Below, piece by piece: positions 27,277 through 35,624 of a DNA stretch of 63,486 nucleotides. The notes beneath the pieces were generated by a model. That model had not been told where the DNA came from. It saw only the letters and a program-made list of their open reading frames with translations, and did no database searches. The translations under genes were made by a program, and so were the position numbers. How positions within the stretch are numbered: position 1 is the stretch's first letter; the number at the start of each line of letters is the position of its first letter. Source of the stretch: an uncultured Micrococcales bacterium (lineage in GTDB: Bacteria; Actinomycetota; Actinomycetes; Actinomycetales; Microbacteriaceae); assembly GCA_903935175.1 (NCBI GenBank), contig CAIZQQ010000223.1:1-63486 (forward strand). Reading direction: 5' to 3'.

Positions 27277-28611
27277 CTAGAGGTTGGCGAGGCCGGCTTC
27301 TAGAACATCCAAGGCGTCGTGCAGTTGCTCGTCGCTGATGACAAGCGGAGGCAAGAAACGAATCACGTTGGCGTATGTTCCAGCGTTGAGCACGAGCACG
27401 CCATTTTGGTGGCAGTGCTTGACCAGCGCGTCGACTGCACTCGAGTTTGGGTTGTGGGTGCCAGGCTCAACAAACTCGATGGCGATCATTGCACCGCGGC
27501 CGCGAACTTCACCGATGACTGGGAATTTAGCCTTCATCGCGCCCAGGCGAGAGGTCAGAACCGACTCGATGCGCATGGCCTGCTCTAGAACGCCGCCAGC
27601 TTCGATCTGCTTTAGAACTGCAACCGCCGCTGCGGCAGCAACCGGGTTACCACCGTACGTGCCGCCGATTCCACCCGCGTGCGATGAGTCCATGATTTCC
27701 GCGCGACCGGTAACTGCCGAGATAGGCATACCGCCGGCAATACCCTTGGCGATCGTGAATAGGTCTGGCTCGAAACCTTCTTCGTAGTGCGAAGCAAACC
27801 ACTTACCGGTTCTAGCAATACCGGCCTGAACCTCGTCGGCAACCATGACGATGCCGTTGGCTTTTGCCCAGATGCCGAGAGTTCGCAAGAAGCCAGGTGC
27901 TGGCACGATGAAACCACCCTCACCCTGAATCGGCTCAATGACAATCGCCGCGAGGTTCGAAGCTCCGACGCGCTTTTCCATGTAGGTGATGGCGCGGGCC
28001 GCTGCCTGCTCGCCGGTCATACCCTCTGGGTCGCGGAACGGGTAAGACATCGGCACGTGGTGCACACCAGGTGCAAACGGCCCGAAGCCCGAGTTGTAAG
28101 GCATGGCCTTGAAGTTCATGGCCATGGTGAGGTTGGTGCGGCCGTGGTAGCCGTGGTCAAATACGGCGATTTCGCCGCGACCGGTGAACTTGCGGGCAAA
28201 CTTCACAGCATTTTCAACCGCTTCGGCACCCGAGTTGAACAGCGCCGAGCGCTTCTCGAAGTTGCCCGGGGTGTACTTGTTCAGTAGTTCACAGACATCC
28301 ACGTATGGGGTGTACGGGGTGACGGTGAAAAGTGTGTGGGTGAGTTTGGCTACCTGCTCTTGAACGGCAGCGACAACCGCGTCGTTGGTGTGGCCGATTG
28401 TGACTACACCGATGCCCGAACCGAGGTCGGTGAACTGGTTACCGTCGACGTCGATCAGGGTTGCACCGTGTGCTCGGTCGATGTAGACCGGCAACGCGGC
28501 ACCAACACCGTGCGAAACCTCTTTGAGTCGCTTGGCGTGCAGCTCTTGCGACTTTGGTCCTGGAATAGCGGTTACGATTTTGCGCTCTAGCGCCACTGTT
28601 TGCTCGCTCAT
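27277..28611 (-). CDS. gabT: 4-aminobutyrate--2-oxoglutarate transaminase
   Basis: Converts GABA to succinate semialdehyde. The 444-residue class III transaminase has the NSGAEAVENAVKFAR phosphate-binding motif, FDHGYHGRTNLTMAM, MVADEVQAGIARTG, and the Schiff-base lysine in FTIAKGIAGGMPISAV, all matching actinobacterial GabT. Together with the PatD-like dehydrogenase it completes the route from putrescine to succinate semialdehyde. The ATG has no Shine-Dalgarno sequence; TAGGAT lies six bases upstream. Confidence 0.93.
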   Translation of the reverse strand: MSEQTVALERKIVTAIPGPKSQELHAKRLKEVSHGVGAALPVYIDRAHGATLIDVDGNQFTDLGSGIGVVTIGHTNDAVVAAVQEQVAKLTHTLFTVTPYTPYVDVCELLNKYTPGNFEKRSALFNSGAEAVENAVKFARKFTGRGEIAVFDHGYHGRTNLTMAMNFKAMPYNSGFGPFAPGVHHVPMSYPFRDPEGMTGEQAAARAITYMEKRVGASNLAAIVIEPIQGEGGFIVPAPGFLRTLGIWAKANGIVMVADEVQAGIARTGKWFASHYEEGFEPDLFTIAKGIAGGMPISAVTGRAEIMDSSHAGGIGGTYGGNPVAAAAAVAVLKQIEAGGVLEQAMRIESVLTSRLGAMKAKFPVIGEVRGRGAMIAIEFVEPGTHNPNSSAVDALVKHCHQNGVLVLNAGTYANVIRFLPPLVISDEQLHDALDVLEAGLANL

Positions 28612-28623
28612 GTTTCCATCCTA
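28609..28623 (-). promoter_or_regulatory. Leaderless promoter of gabT
   Basis: On the minus strand TAGGAT (plus 28618-28623) is followed by GGAAAC and ATG. Confidence 0.5.
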
Positions 28624-28688
28624 CGCCCGCTCGCTTTTCGTTAGTAAGCGAACGGTTGGCGAGTTTCGAAAAGGCGGCGCGTGCTCGA

Positions 28689-28726
28689 TTGGTGGTTCAT
28701 CGGGTCAATGGCAAGATGGTTAGGTG
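28689..28726 (+). promoter_or_regulatory. Candidate leaderless promoter of dxr
   Basis: TTGGTG (28689-28694), 17-base spacer, CAAGAT (28712-28717), six bases, GTG. The -10 box lacks the first T of TANNNT, so this is weaker than the others in the window. Confidence 0.4.
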
Positions 28727-29815
28727 CGTCGCGTAATCATCCTCGGTTCCACCGGCTCAATCGGCACCCAAGCCATTGAGGTCATTCAAGCCAACCCCGA
28801 CCTGTTCAAGGTGGTCGGGCTAGCCGCAGGTTCGAACTCGGAGTTGTTGAACGCGCAAGCTGAGCTGCTAGGGGTCGAAGCATCCAAGGCGGTTCTAGGG
28901 GCGCAGGCGGCAACCGAGTTGGTCGAAAACACCGAGGCCGACGTGGTGGTCAACGGCATCACTGGCTCGATCGGCTTGGCACCGACTTTGGCCACGCTCG
29001 CCACCGGCAAAACCCTGGCTTTGGCCAACAAAGAGTCTCTAATCGTTGGCGGTCGTTTAGTCACGGATGCTGCGCGCCCAGGTCAAATCGTGCCGGTCGA
29101 CTCAGAGCACTCAGCTTTGGCCCAGTGTTTGCTGGGTGGCACCGCTGCCGAGGTGCGAAAACTCATTCTTACCGCTTCTGGTGGGCCTTTCCGTGGCTGG
29201 TCTCGTGAGCAATTGGACTCGGTGACTCCGGCTCAGGCCCTTGCGCACCCAACCTGGGTGATGGGCAAAGTGGTCACCACCAATTCGGCGACGCTGGTGA
29301 ACAAAGGTCTTGAACTCATCGAAGCTCACCTGCTGTTCGACGTGCCATTTGACCGAATTGATGTGACCGTGCACCCGCAGTCGGTGGTTCACTCGATGGT
29401 TGAGTTCGTTGATGGCTCGGTTTTGGCTCAGTGCTCACCGCCCAACATGAAGTTACCGATTGCGCTCGGCATGTCTTGGCCGGATCGCCTTGACTCGGTT
29501 GCCCCGGCATGCGACTGGACCCAAGCGGCCACCTGGACTTTCGAGCCGTTGAACGAGAGCGTTTTCGGAGCCGTACGTCTCGCCCGTCAAGTGGGTTCGG
29601 CTGGCCTTACCTATCCGGCCGTCTACAACGCCGCCAACGAGCAGGCTGTCGAAGCTTTCCACGATGGCAGAATCGGATTCAACCAAATCGTGGACCTGAT
29701 CGAACGCATTGTCGAAGCCCATGAACCAGAGCCAGAGCTCAACCTAGATTCGGTGCTTCGGGCCGAGATTTGGGCAAGAGACCGTGCCGACGCGCAGATT
29801 GCAACCGCCTGTTAG
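28724..29815 (+). CDS. dxr: 1-deoxy-D-xylulose 5-phosphate reductoisomerase
   Basis: Second enzyme of the MEP isoprenoid pathway, NADPH-dependent. The 363-residue protein has the nucleotide motif [10 protein letters not shown] at the N-terminus, [11 protein letters not shown], the metal-binding [14 protein letters not shown], and [16 protein letters not shown]. Length is a little below the 380-400 of many orthologues, at the loops. GTG start. dxr-rseP-ispG is a standard actinobacterial cluster that places two MEP enzymes together. Confidence 0.96.
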   Translation: MRRVIILGSTGSIGTQAIEVIQANPDLFKVVGLAAGSNSELLNAQAELLGVEASKAVLGAQAATELVENTEADVVVNGITGSIGLAPTLATLATGKTLALANKESLIVGGRLVTDAARPGQIVPVDSEHSALAQCLLGGTAAEVRKLILTASGGPFRGWSREQLDSVTPAQALAHPTWVMGKVVTTNSATLVNKGLELIEAHLLFDVPFDRIDVTVHPQSVVHSMVEFVDGSVLAQCSPPNMKLPIALGMSWPDRLDSVAPACDWTQAATWTFEPLNESVFGAVRLARQVGSAGLTYPAVYNAANEQAVEAFHDGRIGFNQIVDLIERIVEAHEPEPELNLDSVLRAEIWARDRADAQIATAC

Positions 29816-29846
29816 CAACATCCAGCATTTTGTCAGAAGCGCTAGT

Positions 29847-29861
29847 TAGGTTTGCAGCATG
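29847..29861 (+). promoter_or_regulatory. Leaderless promoter of rseP
   Basis: TAGGTT (29847-29852), six bases, ATG. TTGTCA at 29830-29835 precedes the box by 11 bases. Confidence 0.5.
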
Positions 29862-31178
29862 AACGAAACACTGCTCTACATTCTCGGAATCGTAATCATG
29901 GTGTTTGGTTTAGCACTCTCGATTGGCTTGCACGAATTTGGCCACCTCATTCCCGCAAAACTCTTCGGCGTTAGGGTTCCTCACTGGGCGGTAGGTTTCG
30001 GTCCTCGGCTGTTCGCAAAAAAGTTCGGTGAAACCGAATACTCGATCAGGCTCATCCCGCTGGGTGGTTTCATAACTCTGATCGGCATGTACCCACCGGC
30101 AAAACCGGGCACGGATGACTCACGCCGCTGGTTCTCGAACGCAATCAGTTCCGCGAGGCAAGCTCACAGTGAGCACATTCAACCCGGCGACGAAGGTCGC
30201 ATGCTCTATCAACTGCCGGCGTATAAGCGCATCATCGTGATGGCCGGCGGCCCGCTCGTCAACCTGTTGCTGGGGCTAGTACTTATCTCAATCGCACTAT
30301 CCGGAATTGGGCCAAACGCGCGAGTGGCCAAAATCGACGAAGTGGTTCAGTGCGTCGATCAGATGGTCGATTCCAACGCGGTGTGCAACGCCAATTCTCT
30401 GCCAACGCCGTCAAAGCTAGCCGGCCTCGAATCGAACGATGTCGTTAAGTCGGTAGACGGGGTTGCAATCAACTATCAATCTGACCCTTTCACCGCGGTC
30501 GTTCAGGCTCCAGACGTGGCTCACCAAGTGGTTGTTGTGCGCAATGGCAAAGAGGTTGAGCTCACTCTCAAGGCGGGCCTGGCCGAGCTACCATACGCCG
30601 ATGCCAGTGGAAAACTTGCCGTCGATTCATCGGGCCAGCCGCTTCTCAAAGAGCGTGCCTTCGTTGGTGTGCGCTACGCAGTTGAGCGTGCACCGCTGTC
30701 AATCGGTGGTTCGTTTGCCGCGGCCGGTCAGATGACCACCGACACTCTCGGGTTCATAGTCCAGTTTCCTGTTCAGGTTTACGATTCGGTAGCTGGGCTA
30801 GTCACAGGGTCAGAGCGCTCGCCGAATTCGGCAGTGTCAATCCTCGGAATCACGCAGTTTGCTGGCACAGTTACAGCCGACGAAAACTCCGACTTCGCCG
30901 ATCGCGCATTCAGCAACCTGATGCTGCTCGGTTCACTCAACCTGGCACTGTTCGCCTTCAACATGATTCCGCTGCCACCGCTCGACGGAGGGCACATTGC
31001 CGGCGGTGTCTATGAATACCTCAAGCGAGGTCTTTACCGAGTGCTTGGCAAACCAGACCCTGGCTATGCCGACACGGCTTTGCTGGCTCCCGTCGCGAAC
31101 GTAATGTTCCTTCTTCTGCTGTTTGCTGGTCTGGCGATGATTCTTGTCGACATACTTAATCCGCTGAGCCTTGGCTAA
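29859..31178 (+). CDS. rseP: Site-2 intramembrane zinc metalloprotease (RseP/Rip1 family)
   Basis: Cuts membrane-anchored substrates such as anti-sigma factors inside the membrane. The 439-residue protein has the zinc motif HEFGH at residues 25-29 in the first helix, a PDZ domain in the middle (ESNDVVKSVDGVAI), and the third zinc ligand region NMIPLPPLDGGH near residue 370. It could act on the membrane partner of the ECF sigma factor at 13952, but that is a guess. Position between dxr and ispG equals mycobacterial Rip1. Confidence 0.94.
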   Translation: MNETLLYILGIVIMVFGLALSIGLHEFGHLIPAKLFGVRVPHWAVGFGPRLFAKKFGETEYSIRLIPLGGFITLIGMYPPAKPGTDDSRRWFSNAISSARQAHSEHIQPGDEGRMLYQLPAYKRIIVMAGGPLVNLLLGLVLISIALSGIGPNARVAKIDEVVQCVDQMVDSNAVCNANSLPTPSKLAGLESNDVVKSVDGVAINYQSDPFTAVVQAPDVAHQVVVVRNGKEVELTLKAGLAELPYADASGKLAVDSSGQPLLKERAFVGVRYAVERAPLSIGGSFAAAGQMTTDTLGFIVQFPVQVYDSVAGLVTGSERSPNSAVSILGITQFAGTVTADENSDFADRAFSNLMLLGSLNLALFAFNMIPLPPLDGGHIAGGVYEYLKRGLYRVLGKPDPGYADTALLAPVANVMFLLLLFAGLAMILVDILNPLSLG

Positions 31179-31198
31179 GGAACATTCGCGCGGCTTTT

Positions 31199-31204
31199 AT
31201 GCTT
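31199..31204 (+). promoter_or_regulatory. Candidate -10 box for ispG
   Basis: TATGCT followed by TGTAA; the same TATGCTTGT string occurs upstream of rpsO. It would give a leader of about 30 bases. No -35 was recognised. Confidence 0.3.
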
Positions 31205-31240
31205 GTAAGCGTTAGTTAGACCGAAAGCGAGCAATAACAA

Positions 31241-32398
31241 GTGGCTGCTATAAATCTGGGACTCCCTAAAGGCCCACCGCCGACCGTTGCACCTCGCCGT
31301 AAGACGCGACAAATCATGGTGGGCAAGGTTGCCGTTGGTGGTGATGCCCCGATCTCGGTGCAGTCGATGTGCACCACTCAGACCACAGATGTGAACGCCA
31401 CGCTTCAGCAGATCGCCGAGTTGACCGCATCCGGTTGCGACATTGTGCGTGTTGCCGTGCCAAGCCAAGACGACGCCGACCGTTTGCACCTGATTGCTCG
31501 AAAGTCTCAGATTCCGGTAATCGCCGACATTCACTTTCAGCCGAAGTATGTTTTTCAAGCTATCGACGCCGGTTGCGGCGCGGTTCGCGTAAACCCCGGC
31601 AACATTCGCCAGTTCGACGACCAGGTTGGCCCAATCGCGAAGGCGGCTAAAGAGGCGGGCGTTTCGATTCGAATCGGTGTAAACGCCGGCTCACTCGACC
31701 CACGTCTGCTTCAGAAATACGGCAAGGCAACACCAGAAGCACTGGTTGAATCCGCCGTGTGGGAGGCCTCGCTGTTCGAAGAACACGACTTTCACGACTT
31801 CAAGATTTCGGTAAAGCACAACGACCCGGTCGTAATGATCAAGGCCTACGAAATGCTGGCCGAACGCGGCGACTGGCCACTTCACCTCGGTGTTACCGAG
31901 GCCGGCCCTGCTTTTCAGGGAACCATCAAGTCTTCGGTTGCCTTCGGCGCGCTTCTTGCCAAGGGCATCGGTGACACCATCCGCGTTTCGCTTTCGGCAC
32001 CGCCGGTTGAAGAAATCAAGGTTGGTTCGCAGATTCTTGAGTCGCTCAACCTGCGACCTCGCAAACTCGAAATCGTTTCTTGCCCATCATGTGGTCGCGC
32101 TCAGGTAGACGTTTACACGCTAGCCAACGACGTAACCAAGGGGCTAGAGAAGCTAACCGTGCCGCTTCGCGTAGCCGTAATGGGTTGCGTTGTGAACGGT
32201 CCGGGTGAAGCTCGAGAGGCTGACCTAGGTGTTGCATCCGGTAACGGCAAGGGTCAGATTTTCGTCAAGGGTGAGGTCATCAAGACCGTTCCCGAGAGCG
32301 AGATTGTTGCCACGCTTATCGAAGAAGCAAACCGCCTCGCAGCCGAAATGGACCCAACACTAGTTGGTAGCCCACAGGTTCTAGTAGCCGAGAAGTAA
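31241..32398 (+). CDS. ispG: 4-hydroxy-3-methylbut-2-enyl diphosphate synthase
   Basis: [4Fe-4S] enzyme of the MEP pathway (formerly GcpE), 385 residues. The cluster cysteines are in SCPSCGR and GCVVNGPGE near residues 280-330; the TIM-barrel part shows [21 protein letters not shown] and VRVNPGN. Starts with GTG at 31241 after a weak GAAAGCGAG. The region N-terminal to the barrel is about 25 residues, normal for actinobacteria. Confidence 0.97.
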   Translation: MAAINLGLPKGPPPTVAPRRKTRQIMVGKVAVGGDAPISVQSMCTTQTTDVNATLQQIAELTASGCDIVRVAVPSQDDADRLHLIARKSQIPVIADIHFQPKYVFQAIDAGCGAVRVNPGNIRQFDDQVGPIAKAAKEAGVSIRIGVNAGSLDPRLLQKYGKATPEALVESAVWEASLFEEHDFHDFKISVKHNDPVVMIKAYEMLAERGDWPLHLGVTEAGPAFQGTIKSSVAFGALLAKGIGDTIRVSLSAPPVEEIKVGSQILESLNLRPRKLEIVSCPSCGRAQVDVYTLANDVTKGLEKLTVPLRVAVMGCVVNGPGEAREADLGVASGNGKGQIFVKGEVIKTVPESEIVATLIEEANRLAAEMDPTLVGSPQVLVAEK

Positions 32399-32411
32399 AC
32401 CGCTTCGCTGC

Positions 32412-32427
32412 TAACCTAGGCGTTATG
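32412..32427 (+). promoter_or_regulatory. Leaderless promoter of proS
   Basis: TAACCT (32412-32417), seven bases, ATG; no ribosome binding site. Confidence 0.45.
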
Positions 32428-34188
32428 CCTATTCGCCTGTCATCGCTGTTTTTGCGAACCCTCAGAGAAGATCCAGCTGAGGCCGAAGTCGCCAGCCACA
32501 AACTGCTGCTTCGCGCCGGATACATTCGTCGCGCAGCCCCCGGTGTTTACACCTGGCTGCCGCTAGGGCTGGCCGTAAAGGCAAAAATCGAGCAGGTCGT
32601 GCGCGAAGAAATGGCGAACGCCGGCGCACAAGAAGTTTTCTTTCCGGCACTTTTACCACGCGAACCGTTTGAGACAACCGGTCGCTGGACCGAGTACGGC
32701 GACAACCTGTTTAGGCTCCAAGACCGCAAGAAGGCCGATTACCTTCTAGCCCCAACACACGAAGAGATGTTCACCCTTCTGGTGAAAGACCTCTACTCGT
32801 CATACAAAGACTTGCCACTGGCGCTGTATCAGATTCAAAACAAGTACCGCGACGAGGCTAGACCTCGCGCCGGTCTCCTTCGTGGCCGCGAGTTTGTCAT
32901 GAAAGACGCTTACTCGTTTGATGTCACCGACGAAGGTCTGGCCAAGGCCTACCAAGCCCAGCGCGACGCCTACGAGCGCATTTTCACCCGACTGGGTGTC
33001 GACTATGTGATCGTGAAAGCGGATGCTGGTGCCATGGGTGGCTCCGCATCCGAGGAGTTCTTGAGCCCGAGCCCGATTGGTGAAGACACCTTCGTTCGCT
33101 CTGCTGGCGGTTTTGCGGCCAACGTCGAAGCGGTCAAGACCCCCACCCCGGCGGCCCTGCCGACCGAAGGATTGCCGGCTGCGGTAGTTCACGACTCACC
33201 AAACACGCCGACCATCGCTACCCTGGTTGACCTTGCCAACGCCTCGGTTAAGCGCGGGGATGGTCGCGAGTGGACCGCCGCCGACACCCTGAAGAACGTG
33301 GTTTTGGCACTCATCTCGCCAGAGGGCAAGCGCTCGCTGGTTGTAGTTGGTCTGCCTGGCGACCGTGAGGTCGACGCCAAGCGCGCCGAAGTTGCCTTCG
33401 CCCCGAACGATGTCGAACAGGCAACCGAAGCCGACTTCGCCGCCAATCCTGGCCTGGTCAAGGGCTACATCGGCCCAGTCAAAGACGGCCAGGCAGTGCT
33501 CGGCTCAAAGTCATCGACAGGCATTCGCTACCTGCTAGACCCTCGCGTGGTCGACGGCACCGCCTGGATTACCGGCGCTAACGTCAGCGAAAAGCACGTT
33601 TTCGACCTCGTCAAAGGTCGTGACTTCGACGCCGACGGCACTGCCGACATCGCCGAGGTTCGCGCTGGCGACCAGGCTCCAGATGGTTCGGGGCCGCTCG
33701 AACTGGCTCGCGGCATCGAAATCGGACACGTCTTTCAGCTCGGTCGCAAGTACGCCGAGGCGCTAGACCTCAAGGTTCTCGACGAAAACGGCAAGCTCGT
33801 GACCGTAACCATGGGGTCTTATGGAATCGGCGTTACCCGTCTAGTTGCCGTGCTCGCCGAGGCGAACCACGACGACAAGGGCATCATTTGGCCGGCCGCA
33901 GTTTCGCCAGCCGATGTATACGTTGTCGCCGCCGGCAAAGACGAAGCCGTTTATGAAGCAGCCGAGAAGTTGGCTGCCGAGTTCGAGGCAGCAGGCAAGT
34001 CGGTGATCTTGGATGACCGTGCCAAGGTGAGCCCTGGCGTCAAGTTTGGCGATGCCGAACTTATCGGTGTTCCGCAGATTGTCATCGTCGGTAAGGGCCT
34101 TGAAACCGGTGAAGTTGACCTGTGGAACCGCCGCACAGGCGAACGCCGCTCGGTCAAGGTAGAATCGGCTCTAGCAGAACTTGGCTAA
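32425..34188 (+). CDS. proS: Prolyl-tRNA synthetase (bacterial type)
   Basis: Class II aminoacyl-tRNA synthetase, 587 residues. Class II motif 1 and 2 regions are seen ([37 protein letters not shown]), the bacterial-type insertion editing domain occupies roughly residues 225-400, and motif 3 is [16 protein letters not shown] near 470. The C-terminal anticodon-binding domain follows ([10 protein letters not shown]). Usually rimP sits between this gene and nusA in actinobacteria; here only 52 bases separate them. Confidence 0.97.
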   Translation: MPIRLSSLFLRTLREDPAEAEVASHKLLLRAGYIRRAAPGVYTWLPLGLAVKAKIEQVVREEMANAGAQEVFFPALLPREPFETTGRWTEYGDNLFRLQDRKKADYLLAPTHEEMFTLLVKDLYSSYKDLPLALYQIQNKYRDEARPRAGLLRGREFVMKDAYSFDVTDEGLAKAYQAQRDAYERIFTRLGVDYVIVKADAGAMGGSASEEFLSPSPIGEDTFVRSAGGFAANVEAVKTPTPAALPTEGLPAAVVHDSPNTPTIATLVDLANASVKRGDGREWTAADTLKNVVLALISPEGKRSLVVVGLPGDREVDAKRAEVAFAPNDVEQATEADFAANPGLVKGYIGPVKDGQAVLGSKSSTGIRYLLDPRVVDGTAWITGANVSEKHVFDLVKGRDFDADGTADIAEVRAGDQAPDGSGPLELARGIEIGHVFQLGRKYAEALDLKVLDENGKLVTVTMGSYGIGVTRLVAVLAEANHDDKGIIWPAAVSPADVYVVAAGKDEAVYEAAEKLAAEFEAAGKSVILDDRAKVSPGVKFGDAELIGVPQIVIVGKGLETGEVDLWNRRTGERRSVKVESALAELG

Positions 34189-34240
34189 CCATCAGGTTTC
34201 GCTCAATTAAAAACTAACTAGTGGCCGAGGAGGCGTCTTC

Positions 34241-35251
34241 ATGGACATCGATTTGAGAGTTCTAAAGGCCCTTGAAAGCGAAAAAGAGATTCCGTTCGGT
34301 GAACTCGTCGAGATCATCGAAGGTGCAATTCTTGCCGCCTACCAAAAGACCGTGGGCGTAATCCCGAAGCGCGACAGCCCGGTCACCACTCGTGCCCAAC
34401 TAGACCGCAAGACCGGCCAGGTCACGATTTACGACCGCCCGATAGCCGAAGACGGCACCATCGCCGATGAAGAAATCGATGTAACCCCAGAAAACTTCGG
34501 TCGAATCGCCGCTTATTCGGCAAAACAGGTAATCACCACCAGACTCCGCGCCATCGCTGACGAGGGTTTGATGGGGGAGTTTGCCGGCAAAGTTGGCGAT
34601 ATCGTTATGGGCACCATTCAACAGGGCACACGCCCGCACATGATTGCAATCGACCTTGGCCCACTTGAGGCCCAGTTGCCAGCTGAAGAGCAGGTTCCTG
34701 GCGAAGACTACAGCCACGGCAAGAAGATTCGCGTCTACATCACCAAGGTTGAAAAAGGCAATCGAGGCGGCCCAATGATCACCGTTTCGCGTCGCCACAA
34801 GATGTTGGTTCGCAAGCTTTTCGCCCTCGAGGTTCCAGAAATCGCCAGCGGCGTTGTCGAAATCATGCAGGTTGCCCGTGAAGCCGGTCACCGCACCAAG
34901 CTTGCCGTTCGAGCCACTGAGTCTGGCGTAAATGCCAAGGGTTCGTGCATCGGCCCGCTCGGTCAGCGTGTTCGTGCGGTATCGGCAGAGTTGAACGAAG
35001 AAAAGATCGACATCGTCGACTGGAACGAAGACGTCGCCAAGTTTGTGGCCCAGGCTTTGTCTCCAGCCAAGGTTTCGAGCGCATACGTGATTCCATCAGA
35101 CGTGGATGGTCGACCTCACGTTCGTGCTTTAGTGCCCGACTACCAGTTCTCTCTTGCCATCGGCAAAGAGGGTCAGAATGTGCGATTGGCTGCCGATCTA
35201 ACCGGTGCCAAGATCGACATTCAGCCCGAGAGCATTCTCGACGGCGAGTAG
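34241..35251 (+). CDS. nusA: Transcription termination/antitermination protein NusA
   Basis: RNA polymerase elongation factor, 336 residues: N-terminal RNAP-binding domain, S1 domain (GDIVMGTIQQGTRPHM onward), KH1 (ESGVNAKGSCIGPLGQRV) and KH2 (FSLAIGKEGQNVRLA). No C-terminal acidic repeats, as usual outside proteobacteria. GAGGAGG 8 bases before ATG is one of the strongest ribosome binding sites in the window. Confidence 0.97.
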   Translation: MDIDLRVLKALESEKEIPFGELVEIIEGAILAAYQKTVGVIPKRDSPVTTRAQLDRKTGQVTIYDRPIAEDGTIADEEIDVTPENFGRIAAYSAKQVITTRLRAIADEGLMGEFAGKVGDIVMGTIQQGTRPHMIAIDLGPLEAQLPAEEQVPGEDYSHGKKIRVYITKVEKGNRGGPMITVSRRHKMLVRKLFALEVPEIASGVVEIMQVAREAGHRTKLAVRATESGVNAKGSCIGPLGQRVRAVSAELNEEKIDIVDWNEDVAKFVAQALSPAKVSSAYVIPSDVDGRPHVRALVPDYQFSLAIGKEGQNVRLAADLTGAKIDIQPESILDGE

Positions 35252-35281
35252 TTCTAGCCCAAACGAACGCGAAGGGCTAGA

Positions 35282-35554
35282 ATGAAACCTGTTAGAACCT
35301 GCGTTGGTTGTCGCCAACGTGCTTCCCAAACCGAACTCCTTCGAGTTGTTTGTGTCGATTTTCGAATCGAACCAGACCCGCAAGGTGTTTTGTTAGGCAG
35401 AGGCGCGTGGGTGCATCCGAGTTCAAACTGCACAAAAACCGCGATAGAGCGCCGAGCTTTTGCCCGAGCCTTTCGAGTTTCGGTTCAGTTAGATGCGACG
35501 GGTCTGATCACATTCATAGAACAGGCAGAAACGATGTTGGCAACAAATGAGTAG
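35282..35554 (+). CDS. ylxR: YlxR (DUF448) family RNA-binding protein
   Basis: Small basic protein of 90 residues between nusA and infB. It has the signature PVRTCVGCRQRA with the paired cysteines at the N-terminus and GRGAWVHPSSNC in the middle. Family members bind RNA, and in some bacteria (RnpM) modulate RNase P. The AAGGGCTAGA sequence before ATG is a modest ribosome binding site. Confidence 0.92.
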   Translation: MKPVRTCVGCRQRASQTELLRVVCVDFRIEPDPQGVLLGRGAWVHPSSNCTKTAIERRAFARAFRVSVQLDATGLITFIEQAETMLATNE

Positions 35555-35624
35555 CTCGAAATGAGAGCCCAACAGCTTTAACGGCCTGCCCTGCTCGGGG
35601 TAGGCCCCCGAACAGAGGAAATTA

